64,000 bases of DNA from JAKQEM01 sp964391185 (GCA_964391185.1 CAYMIX010000006.1:23297-87296); one strand, 5' to 3'. Counted from the first letter of the stretch, positions 17,887 to 27,500 are shown. Made by a program: numbers and translations. The notes: a model not told the origin generated them from the letters alone.

Positions 17887-18567
17887 ATGGGTCAGAAAGT
17901 TAATCCCAACGGCTTCCGTCTCGGCATCACGCATTCGTGGCCAGCAACGTGGTTCGCGAGTGGAAAGAAGTACCGCGAATTGTTCCTTCAGGATCAGTTT
18001 ATTAAGCGTTATGTCATGACGAAGCTAAAGGATGCAGGAATTAGTGAACTGACAATCGAGCGCGGGAAGAAAGTGAAGATCGGTCTCACAAGCAGCAAGC
18101 CAGGTATCATCATCGGTAAGCAGGGCTCTGCAATTGAAGACCTCAAGAAAGATCTCGAACAGCGTTTCGGTACAGGCTTCGAAGTTGAAATTCAGGAATT
18201 GCGTAACCCAGATGGTGACGCACATATCATTGCAGAAACAATCCAAGGACAGATCGAGCGCCGCATGCCATACCGCCGCGCATGCAAGATGGCGATGGAG
18301 AAGGCAATGCAATCCGGAGCACTCGGTGTGAAGGTGACAGTTTCCGGTCGTCTGAACGGCGCTGAAATCGCTCGTTCTGACCTCTTCAAAGAAGGCAACG
18401 TTCCTTTGCAGACACTTCGTGCAAACATTCAGCACGCACGACGTCATGCGATGACCAAATTCGGCACAATCGGTGTGCAGGTGTGGGTCTATAAAGGAAT
18501 GGTGTTTAAGAACGTCCAACAGGTGCAGTCTGCATCTCTCGCCGCTTCCCAAAAGGCAGCCGCCTAA
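17887..18567 (+). CDS. rpsC: 30S ribosomal protein S3
   Basis: 226 residues. MGQKVNPNGFRLGITHSW and the KH-domain IIIGKQGSAIEDLKKDLE are diagnostic. Together with S4 and S5 it forms the mRNA entry channel. Normal length. Leader pyrimidine-rich. Confidence 0.98.
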   Translation: MGQKVNPNGFRLGITHSWPATWFASGKKYRELFLQDQFIKRYVMTKLKDAGISELTIERGKKVKIGLTSSKPGIIIGKQGSAIEDLKKDLEQRFGTGFEVEIQELRNPDGDAHIIAETIQGQIERRMPYRRACKMAMEKAMQSGALGVKVTVSGRLNGAEIARSDLFKEGNVPLQTLRANIQHARRHAMTKFGTIGVQVWVYKGMVFKNVQQVQSASLAASQKAAA

Positions 18568-18578
18568 CCCTCTGATGT

Positions 18579-19007
18579 ATGTCAATGCAAGAACCTAAAA
18601 AGCTGAAGTACCGCAAACCACACCGCAATCGCGGTGCGCTCCGCGGGAAGGCAACACGTGGCGCAACATTGGCTTTCGGTTCCATTGGACTCAAAGTCGT
18701 GGAGAGCGGTGAGCTTACTGCTCGTCAGATAGAAGCAGCACGTAAGGCAATGGCCCACTCCGTTCAGCGCTCTGGAAAGATGTGGATTCGCGTCTTCCCA
18801 CACACGGCTGTAACGAAGAAGGCTGCAGAAGTACCGATGGGTGCCGGAAAAGGATCACTTGATTACTTTGCCCAGACTATCAACAGCGGAACGATCGTCT
18901 TCGAAATGGATGGTCTCCCACAGAAAGAAGCACGTGAAGCTCTTCGCCTCGCTGCTCACAAGCTTCCATTGAGAACGAAGATTATTACGTCCATTACTGT
19001 CGCCTAA
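18579..19007 (+). CDS. rplP: 50S ribosomal protein L16
   Basis: 142 residues. RKPHRNRGALRGKATRG and GKMWIRVFPHTAVTKK-PMGAGKGS are the L16 signatures. The ATG at 18579 is chosen; a second ATG two codons later is possible. It ends 3 bases before rpmC. Confidence 0.97.
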   Translation: MSMQEPKKLKYRKPHRNRGALRGKATRGATLAFGSIGLKVVESGELTARQIEAARKAMAHSVQRSGKMWIRVFPHTAVTKKAAEVPMGAGKGSLDYFAQTINSGTIVFEMDGLPQKEAREALRLAAHKLPLRTKIITSITVA

Positions 19008-19010
19008 CCC

Positions 19011-19283
19011 ATGTCAAAATCTGTTTCTACCACCGAGCTTCGCACAATGTCTGCCGCAGATCTCCGCAAGGAAATCGACGGTCAGAAGATGACTGTTGCG
19101 AAGATGAAAATGGCAGTTGACCAGCGCAGCCACAAAGATACGGCACAGTTCCGCCGAGAGAAGAAGACATTAGCTCGCTTATTGACTGTTTTGAACCAAG
19201 TCGATACCGACGCAGAAAAGAAGACAATTGCTCCATTGAAAGCCACGAAGAAAGCCTCTAAACTCTCCGCCCCATCCAAATAA
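19011..19283 (+). CDS. rpmC: 50S ribosomal protein L29
   Basis: 90 residues; the two-helix L29 core (TELRTMSAADLRKEIDGQK to ARLLTVLNQ) is followed by a 25-residue basic tail not found in short L29 proteins. The stop overlaps the rpsQ start as TAATG. Confidence 0.9.
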   Translation: MSKSVSTTELRTMSAADLRKEIDGQKMTVAKMKMAVDQRSHKDTAQFRREKKTLARLLTVLNQVDTDAEKKTIAPLKATKKASKLSAPSK

Positions 19284-19639
19284 TGCTTACGAAGACAGGC
19301 ACCATCATATCGGCAGGAAAGATGCAGAACACAGTGACCGTTGCTGTGCACCAGCACGTGCGTCACCCGCTCTACAAAAAGAGCTTCCGCAAGAGCAAGA
19401 AGTTCCTCGCTGACACAAATGGTCAGACAGACTTGATGGCAGGGGACGAAGTGATTATCCAGGAATGTCGCCCACTCAGTAAAACGAAGCACTTCAAGAT
19501 CGTGGAAGTTCTCAAGCGCACACCACGCGTGAGTGAGATGAAGGAAGAAAGTGCCATTGAAAAGACCATTCATCGAGAGAAGAACGCCCCCTCCTCTGCA
19601 TCCTCTGACTCTTCTGTTTCCTCTGAATCCTCCAAATGA
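19283..19639 (+). CDS. rpsQ: 30S ribosomal protein S17 with Ser-rich tail
   Basis: 118 residues against about 85 for typical S17. The core GTIISAGKMQNTVTVAV-H-Y-KSF-KSKKFLADT and RPLSKTKHFKIVEVL is clear. The last 25 residues (SSASSDSSVSSESSK) are encoded by a repeat found inverted in rplV. It overlaps rplN as ATGA. Confidence 0.95.
   Translation: MLTKTGTIISAGKMQNTVTVAVHQHVRHPLYKKSFRKSKKFLADTNGQTDLMAGDEVIIQECRPLSKTKHFKIVEVLKRTPRVSEMKEESAIEKTIHREKNAPSSASSDSSVSSESSK
19595..19616. repeat. Tail repeat, inverse of the copy in rplV
   Basis: 22 bp beginning TCTGCATCCTCTGAC, the exact reverse complement of 17682-17703. It is in frame in the last part of rpsQ and encodes Ser-rich sequence. Confidence 0.8.
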
Positions 19640-20007
19640 TCCAGCAGCAGACCTATCTCACAGTGGCCGATAACACGGGTGCCAAACAGGCAATGTGCAT
19701 TCGCGTGCTCGGAGGCACAAGGCGCCGCTATGCGCACATCGGTGACGTGATCATCATTACCGTCAAAGATGCTGCTCCACGCGGAACGGTGAAGAAGAAG
19801 TCCGTGGAACACGCAGTTGTGGTCCGCACTCGCAACATGACACGTCGCAAAGATGGTTCCGGAATCCGCTTCGATGACAACGCTTGCGTCATCATCCAGA
19901 AAGCTGATGGTATGCCAAAGGGAACACGCGTGTTCGGTCCTGTCGCTCGCGAATTGCGCGCAAAGGGATATCAGAAAATTATCTCCCAAGCTCCTGAAGT
20001 TCTATGA
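19636..20007 (+). CDS. rplN: 50S ribosomal protein L14
   Basis: 123 residues. YLTVADNTGAKQAMCIRVLGG and GTRVFGPVARELR match L14, part of the inter-subunit bridge B8. Start overlaps the rpsQ stop and the end overlaps the rplX start (both ATGA). Confidence 0.98.
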   Translation: MIQQQTYLTVADNTGAKQAMCIRVLGGTRRRYAHIGDVIIITVKDAAPRGTVKKKSVEHAVVVRTRNMTRRKDGSGIRFDDNACVIIQKADGMPKGTRVFGPVARELRAKGYQKIISQAPEVL

Positions 20008-20561
20008 AGATTCATACGGGTGATACCGTCATCTGCATCAGCGGCAAAGATAAGGGCAAGCAGGGTACAGTCTTGCGCACTCTTGAAGACAAGAATCGCG
20101 TCATCGTCGAAGGTATCAACATGCGCACGAAGCACATCAAGAAGACGCAGAACGGACCTGGTCAACGCATCAAGTACGAAGCAAGCATTCATGCGAGCAA
20201 CGTCATGATTCTCGACCCAAAGACGAAGAAGCCATCACGTATTGGATACAAGATTGATAGCAAAGGTGTAAAGACACGCGTAGCTCTCGCATCTGGTGAA
20301 GTCATCACAAAGACTGCAGCTACGAAGGCAAAGACAACGAAGAAAGCGGAGAAGACACAGAAGTCATCCGCTAAAGAAGACGCAAAGACGGATGCATCCA
20401 GGCCCTCCTCCGCTAAAGCTACGGACGGCAGGCCAGCAACGAAGACACCATTCTGGAAGCGCGGAGGCAAAGGAGACAAGAACGATGGAAGCTCCGGATC
20501 GTCCGGCGCAGATGGTGGTGCAAATGTAATTCAGACCGCTCACCGCTCACAAGGCGGCTAA
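20004..20561 (+). CDS. rplX: 50S ribosomal protein L24 with long repeat-bearing tail
   Basis: 185 residues against about 105 for typical L24. Residues 1-100 are a normal KOW-domain L24 (VICISGKDKGKQGTVLRTLEDKNRVIVEGINM). The next 85 residues are Lys/Ala/Thr/Ser-rich, and include RPSSAKATDGRP, which is the translation of a palindromic repeat at 20401-20434. The tail ends in a Gly/Ser-rich segment. The extension is absent from most L24 proteins and probably disordered at the ribosome surface. Confidence 0.95.
   Translation: MKIHTGDTVICISGKDKGKQGTVLRTLEDKNRVIVEGINMRTKHIKKTQNGPGQRIKYEASIHASNVMILDPKTKKPSRIGYKIDSKGVKTRVALASGEVITKTAATKAKTTKKAEKTQKSSAKEDAKTDASRPSSAKATDGRPATKTPFWKRGGKGDKNDGSSGSSGADGGANVIQTAHRSQGG
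20401..20434. repeat. Palindromic repeat translated inside rplX
   Basis: An imperfect palindrome with ends GGCCCTCCTCCGC and GACGGCAGGCC, in frame in the rplX tail. The same family, in the other orientation, lies in the rpsE tail (23636-23672) and next to the tRNA array (55379-55415). Confidence 0.8.
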
Positions 20562-20567
20562 CCGTAC

Positions 20568-20588
20568 AGACGTGCGATTCGCACGTCT
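20568..20588. repeat. Intergenic palindrome, AGACG...CGTCT family (copy 3)
   Basis: AGACGTGCG / CGCACGTCT with an ATT loop, between rplX and rplE. Confidence 0.8.
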
Positions 20589-20602
20589 CTCCCACTACGT
20601 AC

Positions 20603-21166
20603 ATGTCAACCTATCTATCCCTTCATGAACGGCTCCGCGGTCCTATCCGCAAAGCTCTGCAAGATGAGCTGAAGATCAAGAACGTGCACGCGCTTCCACG
20701 CTTGCAGAAGGTTGTTGTGAACGTTGGTATCAATCGTACAAAAATGGAAGGAAAAGAAATGTTGGAATTCATTACGGATTCCCTCAGCAAGATTACAGGA
20801 CAGAAGCCAGTGCTCCGCGCTAGCCGCAAGTCCATCTCGAACTTTAAAATCACAAAGGGACGCGTTGTCGGTGCAATGGTTACGTTGCGCGGTCAGGCGA
20901 TGGAAGCATTCCTCGATCGTTTGGTCAGCTACGTTCTCCCACGCATTCGCGACTTCCGCGGTCTTCCTACAAAGATGGATGGTCAGGGTAACTACGCAAT
21001 CGGCCTCCGCGACCAGACAGTGTTCCCAGAGCTTCCTATGACTGATGGTCAGCGCAGCTTCGGAATGCAGATTCAGATCACTACAACAGCCAAGAATGAC
21101 GAAGAGGCTAAAGTGTTGCTCAAGCAGGTTGGCATTCCATTCCGTCCTAGCAAGCAACCAGCATAA
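20603..21166 (+). CDS. rplE: 50S ribosomal protein L5
   Basis: 187 residues. LRGPIRKALQDELKIKNVHALPRLQKVVVNVGI, LRASRKSISNFKIT and RDFRGL match L5, which binds 5S rRNA and contacts tRNA. Normal length, no tail. Confidence 0.97.
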   Translation: MSTYLSLHERLRGPIRKALQDELKIKNVHALPRLQKVVVNVGINRTKMEGKEMLEFITDSLSKITGQKPVLRASRKSISNFKITKGRVVGAMVTLRGQAMEAFLDRLVSYVLPRIRDFRGLPTKMDGQGNYAIGLRDQTVFPELPMTDGQRSFGMQIQITTTAKNDEEAKVLLKQVGIPFRPSKQPA

Positions 21167-21248
21167 CCTCCTTGACCTTTTTTCGCTTCTACTCGACAAT
21201 CCCCCAGCTCCGCAGCCAAGAATGGCTGCATCTCCTCTTTTGACCCCT

Positions 21249-21473
21249 ATGGCTCGTAAATCTATCGTCAACAGCCAGAAGCAGAAACTCAAGGACTTCC
21301 TTGAGGCGAAGGCCGCGGGCAAAAAGCCGAAGTTCCCAACTCGCGTATATAACCGCTGCAACTTGTGCGGCCGCCGTCATGGTTTCATCCGATTCTTCGG
21401 AGTCTGCCGCATTTGCTTCCGCGAATTGGCATCCAATGGTGAAATCCCTGGCGTTACGAAATCCTCCTGGTAA
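21249..21473 (+). CDS. rpsN: 30S ribosomal protein S14 (zinc-binding type)
   Basis: 74 residues from the ATG at 21249 (MARKSIVNSQ). CNLCGRRHGFIRFFGVCRIC carries the two CxxC pairs of the zinc-ribbon form. It is longer than the usual 61-residue zinc form, by about 13 residues at the N-terminus. The leader CTCCTCTTTTGACCCCT has no Shine-Dalgarno. Confidence 0.95.
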   Translation: MARKSIVNSQKQKLKDFLEAKAAGKKPKFPTRVYNRCNLCGRRHGFIRFFGVCRICFRELASNGEIPGVTKSSW

Positions 21474-21502
21474 TCCAATCCTCCCCCTCAGTACTAACCC
21501 CC

Positions 21503-21889
21503 ATGTCATACGTTAACGACCCAATCGGCGACCTTCTCACCCGCATGCGCAACGCGCAGGCAGCACGCAGGCATTCCTGCCGCGCTCCGATGTCACGCCT
21601 CAAGCGTGAACTCTGCGAACTTATGAAGCGCGAAGGTTGGCTCGATAAAGTCGAAGTACTTGGAGATGCACCGAAGCAAGAGCTTGAAGTGACATTTGTC
21701 CCAGGAAAGACGCTCATTCTCAAGCGCATGAGCACTCCAGGTCGTCGCCTCTACGCCAAGTCAGCCGAGCTCATGCCGGTGCTCCGTGGTTACGGTCAGG
21801 CCATCATCACGACAAGTCAGGGTTTGATGACGGATGCCGAAGCCCGTAAGAAAAAAGTTGGTGGAGAAGTACTCTGTACTGTCGCCTAA
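21503..21889 (+). CDS. rpsH: 30S ribosomal protein S8
   Basis: 128 residues. SYVNDPIGDLLTRMRNAQ at the start and GYGQAIITTSQGLMTDAEARKKKVGGEVLC at the end match S8, a central-domain assembly protein. Normal length. Confidence 0.97.
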   Translation: MSYVNDPIGDLLTRMRNAQAARRHSCRAPMSRLKRELCELMKREGWLDKVEVLGDAPKQELEVTFVPGKTLILKRMSTPGRRLYAKSAELMPVLRGYGQAIITTSQGLMTDAEARKKKVGGEVLCTVA

Positions 21890-21918
21890 TAATACTTCGA
21901 TTCTTTCTCTCTGTATAA

Positions 21919-22473
21919 ATGTCACGCATTGGAAATAAATTAGTGGCCATCCCATCCGGCGTCACCGTCGAAGTAAAAACAGGTGTCGTGCATGTGAAGG
22001 GGGCAAAAGGTGAGCTGAGCTACGCGTTGCTTCCACAAGTTTCTGTGGCTATCGAAGGAAGCACCATCAAGGTTACTCGCATTGATGATTCCAAGGAGTC
22101 CAAGGCACGCCATGGTCTTACGCGCGCAATCCTTGCGAATATGGTGAAGGGCGTTGCAGAAGGTTATCTCAAAGAACTCGAAATTATCGGCGTTGGTTAC
22201 AAAGCTACTCTCAAAGGAAAGACCTTGCAGCTCAACCTCGGTTACAGCCACCCAATTGACTTCTTCATTCCTGCAGATATCGAGATCACGCAGGATGAAA
22301 AGAATAAGAATATCCTCCGCATCCGCGGTGCTGATAAGCAGCTCGTTGGTCAGGTTGCAGCGCAGATCCGCGAACTCCGCCCACCAGAGCCATATAAGGG
22401 CAAGGGTATCCGCTACACAACTGAACACGTTCGCCGCAAGGTTGGTAAAGCCGCTACCGCTAAGGGCGCATAA
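21919..22473 (+). CDS. rplF: 50S ribosomal protein L6
   Basis: 184 residues. MSRIGNKLVAIPSGVTV, GYKATLKGKTLQLNLGYSHPI and PEPYKGKGIRYTTEHVRRKVGKA match the two-domain L6 near the GTPase centre. Confidence 0.98.
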   Translation: MSRIGNKLVAIPSGVTVEVKTGVVHVKGAKGELSYALLPQVSVAIEGSTIKVTRIDDSKESKARHGLTRAILANMVKGVAEGYLKELEIIGVGYKATLKGKTLQLNLGYSHPIDFFIPADIEITQDEKNKNILRIRGADKQLVGQVAAQIRELRPPEPYKGKGIRYTTEHVRRKVGKAATAKGA

Positions 22474-22485
22474 CCTCTCTAGTAC

Positions 22486-22506
22486 AGACGTGCGAATCGC
22501 ACGTCT
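22486..22506. repeat. Intergenic palindrome, AGACG...CGTCT family (copy 4)
   Basis: AGACGTGCG / CGCACGTCT with an AAT loop, between rplF and rplR; almost identical to copy 3. Confidence 0.8.
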
Positions 22507-22541
22507 CTCCTCACTTTTTCTCTCACTATCATTCAACTCAG

Positions 22542-22889
22542 ATGAAATTACCTAAAAAGCTCCAAGATAGGCTAGCTCGTCGACGTCGCATTCGCTCCCG
22601 CGTTCTCGGAACGCCTGAGCGTCCACGCATGTCGGTGTACCGTTCCCTCACACAGCTTAGTGTGCAGGTCATCGATGATACATCGGGAAAGACGTTAGCT
22701 GCTGCTTCTACCAAAGAAGCTAAGGCAAAGATGAACCTCGATGGTGCGAAGAAAGTTGGCGAACTTATCGCTAAGAAAGCAAAAGACGCAGGTATTGCAT
22801 CCGTTGTATTCGATCGTAACGCCTACAAGTATCACGGCCGTGTCAAAGCTCTTGCTGATGCAGCACGCGAAGGTGGACTTCAATTCTAA
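22542..22889 (+). CDS. rplR: 50S ribosomal protein L18
   Basis: 115 residues. RRRIRSRVLGTPERPRMSVYRSLTQLSVQVIDD and FDRNAYKYHGRVKALADAAREGGLQF are typical of L18, a 5S rRNA-binding protein. Confidence 0.97.
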   Translation: MKLPKKLQDRLARRRRIRSRVLGTPERPRMSVYRSLTQLSVQVIDDTSGKTLAAASTKEAKAKMNLDGAKKVGELIAKKAKDAGIASVVFDRNAYKYHGRVKALADAAREGGLQF

Positions 22890-22890
22890 A

Positions 22891-22980
22891 GTTAACTCGT
22901 TACGCGTTGGCACGTTACGCGTTCACTCCCTTCATTCCAACCTAGATCATCACCGACGCGCAACGCGCAAACGAGCGACG
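22891..22980. repeat. Intergenic element with CGTTGGCACGTTACG motif
   Basis: Spacer between rplR and rpsE with ACGCGTTGGCACGTTACGCG and, further on, GCGCAACGCGCAAACGAGCG in rough inverse orientation. Related sequence occurs at 34490-34555 and 35592-35680. This suggests a degenerate mobile palindrome. Confidence 0.5.
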
Positions 22981-23018
22981 TTCCACATTTTATTCCTCAC
23001 CAGTATCATACGATCCCC

Positions 23019-23690
23019 ATGGCAAAGACGACCAATCCAGACAGGCAGCGCAAGCGCGATGGCAAAGGCCAACGCGAACCATCCGAATTCTCTGAGACAA
23101 CACTCTCCGTGGATCGTGTGACGCGCGTGGTGAAAGGCGGACGCCGCATGCGTTTCCGCGCGGTGGTCGTCGTCGGCAACAAGAAGGGCAAGGTGGGGAT
23201 GGGAACAGGAAAGGCGAACGAAGTGCAAGTTGCAGTGAACAAAGCCATCAAGGCAGCGAAGCGCGCAATGATCCGCGTGCCATTGATCAAAGGAACGATC
23301 CCACATGCTGTGGACATGAAGTTCAAGGCAGCAAAGATCCGCCTGATGCCAGCATCAGAAGGAACAGGAATTATTGCTGGTGGAGCTCTTCGCGTTATCT
23401 GCGATCACGCAGGTATTCGCAACGTTCTCAGCAAGCGCTTTGGCACAGGAAACAAACTCGTCAACGCTCAGGCAACATTCAAGGCTCTTGCAAAGCTCAA
23501 GCCAGTAAAGGGTGAAGCTCTTGCAGAAGCAAAAGAGACTGTTGAAGGCGAGAAGATCGAACAAGCTGATCAGTCTGTTCCACAGGTAAAAATGGTTGGA
23601 AAGGATGATGTGAAGCACGGCGGTTTGGTCGACAAGCCTGCCCACCGTAGCTCCGAGAGCGGAGGCGGGAAGGACAAGAAGTCTAAATAA
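23019..23690 (+). CDS. rpsE: 30S ribosomal protein S5 with C-terminal tail
   Basis: 223 residues against about 165. The S5 core (VKGGRRMRFRAVVVVGNKKGKVGMGTGKA and KLMPASEG-like RLMPASEGTGIIAGG) is intact. The last 50 residues are extra and include PAHRSSESGGGKDKK, translated from a palindromic repeat at 23636-23672. rpmD (L30), which normally follows, is absent; instead unrelated genes fill the space before rplO. Confidence 0.96.
   Translation: MAKTTNPDRQRKRDGKGQREPSEFSETTLSVDRVTRVVKGGRRMRFRAVVVVGNKKGKVGMGTGKANEVQVAVNKAIKAAKRAMIRVPLIKGTIPHAVDMKFKAAKIRLMPASEGTGIIAGGALRVICDHAGIRNVLSKRFGTGNKLVNAQATFKALAKLKPVKGEALAEAKETVEGEKIEQADQSVPQVKMVGKDDVKHGGLVDKPAHRSSESGGGKDKKSK
23636..23672. repeat. Palindromic repeat translated inside rpsE
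   Basis: GCCTGCCCACCGTAGCT ... AGCGGAGGCGGG, the opposite orientation of the element in rplX. It encodes the last residues of S5. Confidence 0.75.
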
Positions 23691-23733
23691 TCGCGATGCT
23701 TGCCAATAGGGAAGTAAGGGGTAGATTACATGT

Positions 23734-23964
23734 GTGTTAACTCTTGAAGATCAGATCAAGCGAATTGATGGAGTGGCAGATGTGAAGGTTGAAGAACCAT
23801 TAGCTCATGTTACAGTAACAACATATAGCGAAGTGACGACGCGTGCTGTCCGTGAACTTTTACGGGGAACAGCTATTCATCCTCGGTTCGTTTTTGATGT
23901 GCCAGATGGAGATGAAGTACTTCTTGAAATACCGGAGCTTGAAGCAAGCGAAAGCGCATCATAA
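23734..23964 (+). CDS. HMA-like small ferredoxin-fold protein
   Basis: 76 residues from a GTG at 23734. The pattern IDGVADVKVEEPLAHVTVTTYSEVTTRAVRELL matches the beta-alpha-beta plan of heavy-metal-associated domains, but the metal-binding CxxC is missing, so metal transport is doubtful. It lies 43 bases after rpsE. No ATG start is available in frame. Confidence 0.55.
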   Translation: MLTLEDQIKRIDGVADVKVEEPLAHVTVTTYSEVTTRAVRELLRGTAIHPRFVFDVPDGDEVLLEIPELEASESAS

Positions 23965-23985
23965 GTGAAGGAGTTCTATCTCCGA

Positions 23986-23991
23986 TATAAT
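23986..23991 (+). promoter_or_regulatory. -10 hexamer (TATAAT) of a leaderless promoter
   Basis: Perfect TATAAT ending 7 bases before the ATG at 23999 of the DJ-1/PfpI gene. A nearby ATG at 23990 overlaps the hexamer and cannot be in the transcript. Confidence 0.65.
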
Positions 23992-23998
23992 GTCGCCG

Positions 23999-24511
23999 AT
24001 GAAGCCAGCTTTAATTATCATCGCGCCGGTGGGATATCAGGATGTCGAACTTGATGGAACGAGGAAAGGCTTAGTTGCCGGTGGATATGACATTGTCATC
24101 GCAAGCTCTGTGACCGGCATGTGTCATGGGAAATTTGGCGGCACCGAAACCGCCACCATCGCACTGCACGATGTAAATGTGAATGGTTACGATCGCATCG
24201 CATTTATCGGAGGGCCGGGGGCATCTGCACTTGTGCACGATATCGGCGCATTGAACGTCGCGCGTATGGCGGTGAAGGCAAGTATCCCACTTGGTGCAAT
24301 TTGTGTCGCGCCGATGATTCTCGCAACTGCGGGAGTACTTTCAGGAAAACACGCGACCGTGTTTGATGACGGAACCAAAACGCAGATTAATTTTATCGAA
24401 CAACATGGTGCGACATTCACCGATGAAACTGTCACTGTTGATGGCAAAATTGTTACAGGAAATGGGCCGAAAGCGGCGGAGGAGTTTGGGAGGGCTTTGA
24501 ATTCTTTATAA
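23999..24511 (+). CDS. DJ-1/PfpI family protein
   Basis: 170 residues. The nucleophile-elbow cysteine lies in GAICVAPMIL, with the partner glutamate in YQDVE near the N-terminus; GGPGA is also conserved. This family includes chaperone-deglycases and peptidases such as PfpI; the exact activity is not readable. The start is set by the TATAAT 7 bases upstream. It ends 1 base before the convergent stop of the 1033-residue gene. Confidence 0.85.
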   Translation: MKPALIIIAPVGYQDVELDGTRKGLVAGGYDIVIASSVTGMCHGKFGGTETATIALHDVNVNGYDRIAFIGGPGASALVHDIGALNVARMAVKASIPLGAICVAPMILATAGVLSGKHATVFDDGTKTQINFIEQHGATFTDETVTVDGKIVTGNGPKAAEEFGRALNSL

Positions 24512-24512
24512 T

Positions 24513-27500
24513 TTAGAGCTTCCTATCTTTCTCTAGCTCTTCTTTGCTAATTGTTGGCTTTGATAAATCAGGTGATGAATAGGGTTTCGTTGGCGATGTT
24601 TCATTTGCTCTCATTCCATTTACGTACCATTGTTCTACATCCGGGGTAAGACGAATGAATCCATTTTGCAATAACTCATCTGCGTACGCTTTATTTGTAC
24701 TATTTAATTTTGCACCAACTGGATTCATTTGCCCATTAATATTTTCAAAAAATTGTCTTTGAGTTGGATCAACTAAATATCTAACTTTTTGTCCGTTTAG
24801 TTCAAAACTGACATAAGCAAATCCGTGACCAAAATTTTCACTCATGTTAAATATCTTTTTTGCTTGATGGGGCACAACAGTGAGGTTTGTAATGCCTAAG
24901 CCATTTAATTTTCTTGTGACAAATTCTGTTGCTGGACCGCATTGCCCAATGCAAATTTCCGCTTTTAAATCGAGTATCTGTTCGTCTGCTTCTAATTTTT
25001 GCAATCCATAACTAGTGCGATATTTTTGCTGTTGCTTTAAGATCCCTTGCTTGCAGTCACTAACAACTGATTCGATAACGTCGCGCACATCCTGCTCAGT
25101 AGCTGAAACAGATCTGTCTTTTAAAGCTTTGATTGCACTATCAACTCGATTCTTATTGATTATTTTTTGTGACGGCATTGGACCTTCTTTCTGCATAACA
25201 GCAATCTGCTCACGTGGAGTTAGTCGATTTATTTTTCTGCGTGCGTTTTCTGTAACGAAGAAATCCATAAATGATTTAACTTGTTTTGGTGTGGAACCAG
25301 ACGATAGATCATCAAGCAATGCATCTACTTCACTTTGCGTTAAAGTAGCTTCTTTTAAATGTTTTTGCAGATCTGCCTCAATCTTTTGCCTAGTCACTGG
25401 AAGTTCTACAGGCACTGGCGATGGTTGTGTAGGCGCTGGAGGCGGAACATTCTTAGGCTTTGTAGCAGCACCCTTTTTTTCAAGAGATGGTGGCGGCGTT
25501 TCTCTATAACCAATACTTGCTCGGTCTTTGGCATCGGCCTCTGAAAGCTTACGTGGCTTAACTGTATTTGGATCGAATGAATAGTTTGCACCCCTGTCTG
25601 TAGGGTTCAACGGCTTGAGCGTAAGAAGGATATTTCCAGTTTTTGGATCTTTTATATTTTCCATTTGGTATGTGCCCACAGGAATTGTGGATCCGCCTTG
25701 AGACGTTGCAGCTGTATCTATACGCACAATATCTCCTTCTTTCAAATTTGCATTCGATTGAACATCCGCAGATTTTCGTGGAACTGGAGGAGGAGCTTTA
25801 GTTTTTGGAACTTTGTTGAGGTCAGCAACACCTACTTCGACGAGCCTACCTGGATTATCTCCATTTGTGATCTTCAGAATCATTATCGATGGATCATTTG
25901 GTTTTATTCCTTGTACTACATAATCCAAATTGGCTGGAAGTGTTTTTCCACTAGCCAATATTGGTTGTCCTGCAATACGCTCGCCAGTTTTCCATTTACT
26001 TGGTGGTGCTGGAGGTTTCGGAAGAATATTTGTTGCTGCAGGAGCTGTAGATGGTGTATTTGTGGACTTTTGTCCAACAGTATTTGACTGACTTGCCGGA
26101 GGTGGTGGAATTTTCCTCGGTGCTGATGGCGCTACAGGATTAGTGCTCGGCCTTGGTGGCGGAGGCGGAAGAGGACCGACACGTTGAGCAGTTCCACACA
26201 CACCCATACGAAGAAGGGTGTCTGCTTGATTACGCGAAAATCCACCTGCTTCCAAAATGCGCATTTTTTGAGCGAGTTCTATTTTGGAATACGAATCGCC
26301 TGACATCTTCACATCATGCGCATCAAGCAATGCTTGTGACTGTCTGCCATCGATCGATGGCAGCTCAAGTAATTCCTGTGCAACCGCAACACGAATAGTG
26401 CGGCCGTCCGGTGTATCGGGAATACGTAAAATATCTTCTTTCGTGAGTGGCGCCGATTGTTCGACTGTTTGTATATTATTTCGCATTGCTAATCGTTTCT
26501 GTAGGAATGCACCGACTGGACCCATAATGGCTCCGATCTTCGCACCACGTTCAGCTGAGGCAATCGCGTCATTCAAAATTTCATCGGCACTCTTTCCTTT
26601 ATCTACACTGTGTAATGTAGATTCTACTGCACCCGATACAGCGCCGCGTCCTGCACCTTCTGCCGCTTGCCCTGTAAGTTTTGTGATAACAGGAATGGCT
26701 TTTTTCGCGAATTCCTTCGAGAACTTTTTCGCAAAAATTGCTCCATACTTTTCTGCTAGTTTTCCAATCTTCAATTTTCCTACAACTTTCCCTCCCGTGT
26801 ATCCGGCAATGACGTTGAAGCTAAAATCTTTTGCTGCTTGTTCTGGTGTTTTGGTTCCTGTGGAAACATAGGTAAGTTGTTTCGAGAGTTCATATACTTC
26901 GTTTCCGTAAGGCACGAAGCCTGCAGCTATGCCAACGCCTGTATCGATCGCTTCCAGAGCGGTTTCCCATGCATTCAAAGAAGTTTCTGATCGTGCGAGA
27001 GCAGCGTTGATTTCTGCGTAATCAACATCATGAATTTTGTATCCAGCGTCTCGGGTTTTCTGAGCGAGTCTTTGCTGTTCTTCATTATTAGCAACTGCTG
27101 TTGGTGGCAATTCTGGTAGACCGATTTCCATTCGGAATTTTTTTAAACGCTCCAATTGGCGCGGATTGTTTTCTCCGATCGTCATCAACATGTCTATTTG
27201 GTATACGCAACGATCGTACGTTTTCATGAGCTGTGCTATTTCTGCATTTTCTGCATCGCGCACTGTTTTGCCGAATAAACCGCCAGCCAAAAACATTGAA
27301 TTTAATGTCTTATCAAATGAATTGTCATTTTGTTCTTTCATCGCATCTTTCAATCGTTGAGTTACGCCTGCCGCTTTATTACCAAGAAATTCTTTCGTAC
27401 TTTCGAATGCCAGATTGTAGATACGAGCAACTTCTTTCTTTTCCGGTGATGTCGCACTCGCGCGTGCTGTCGCTCCTTCTACTTTATTGTTGGCGCCCTT

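Noticed and set aside
23691..23733. A missed rpmD (L30)
   Set aside because: The 43-base gap is too short and no L30-like reading frame lies in 23691-30772 on the plus strand.
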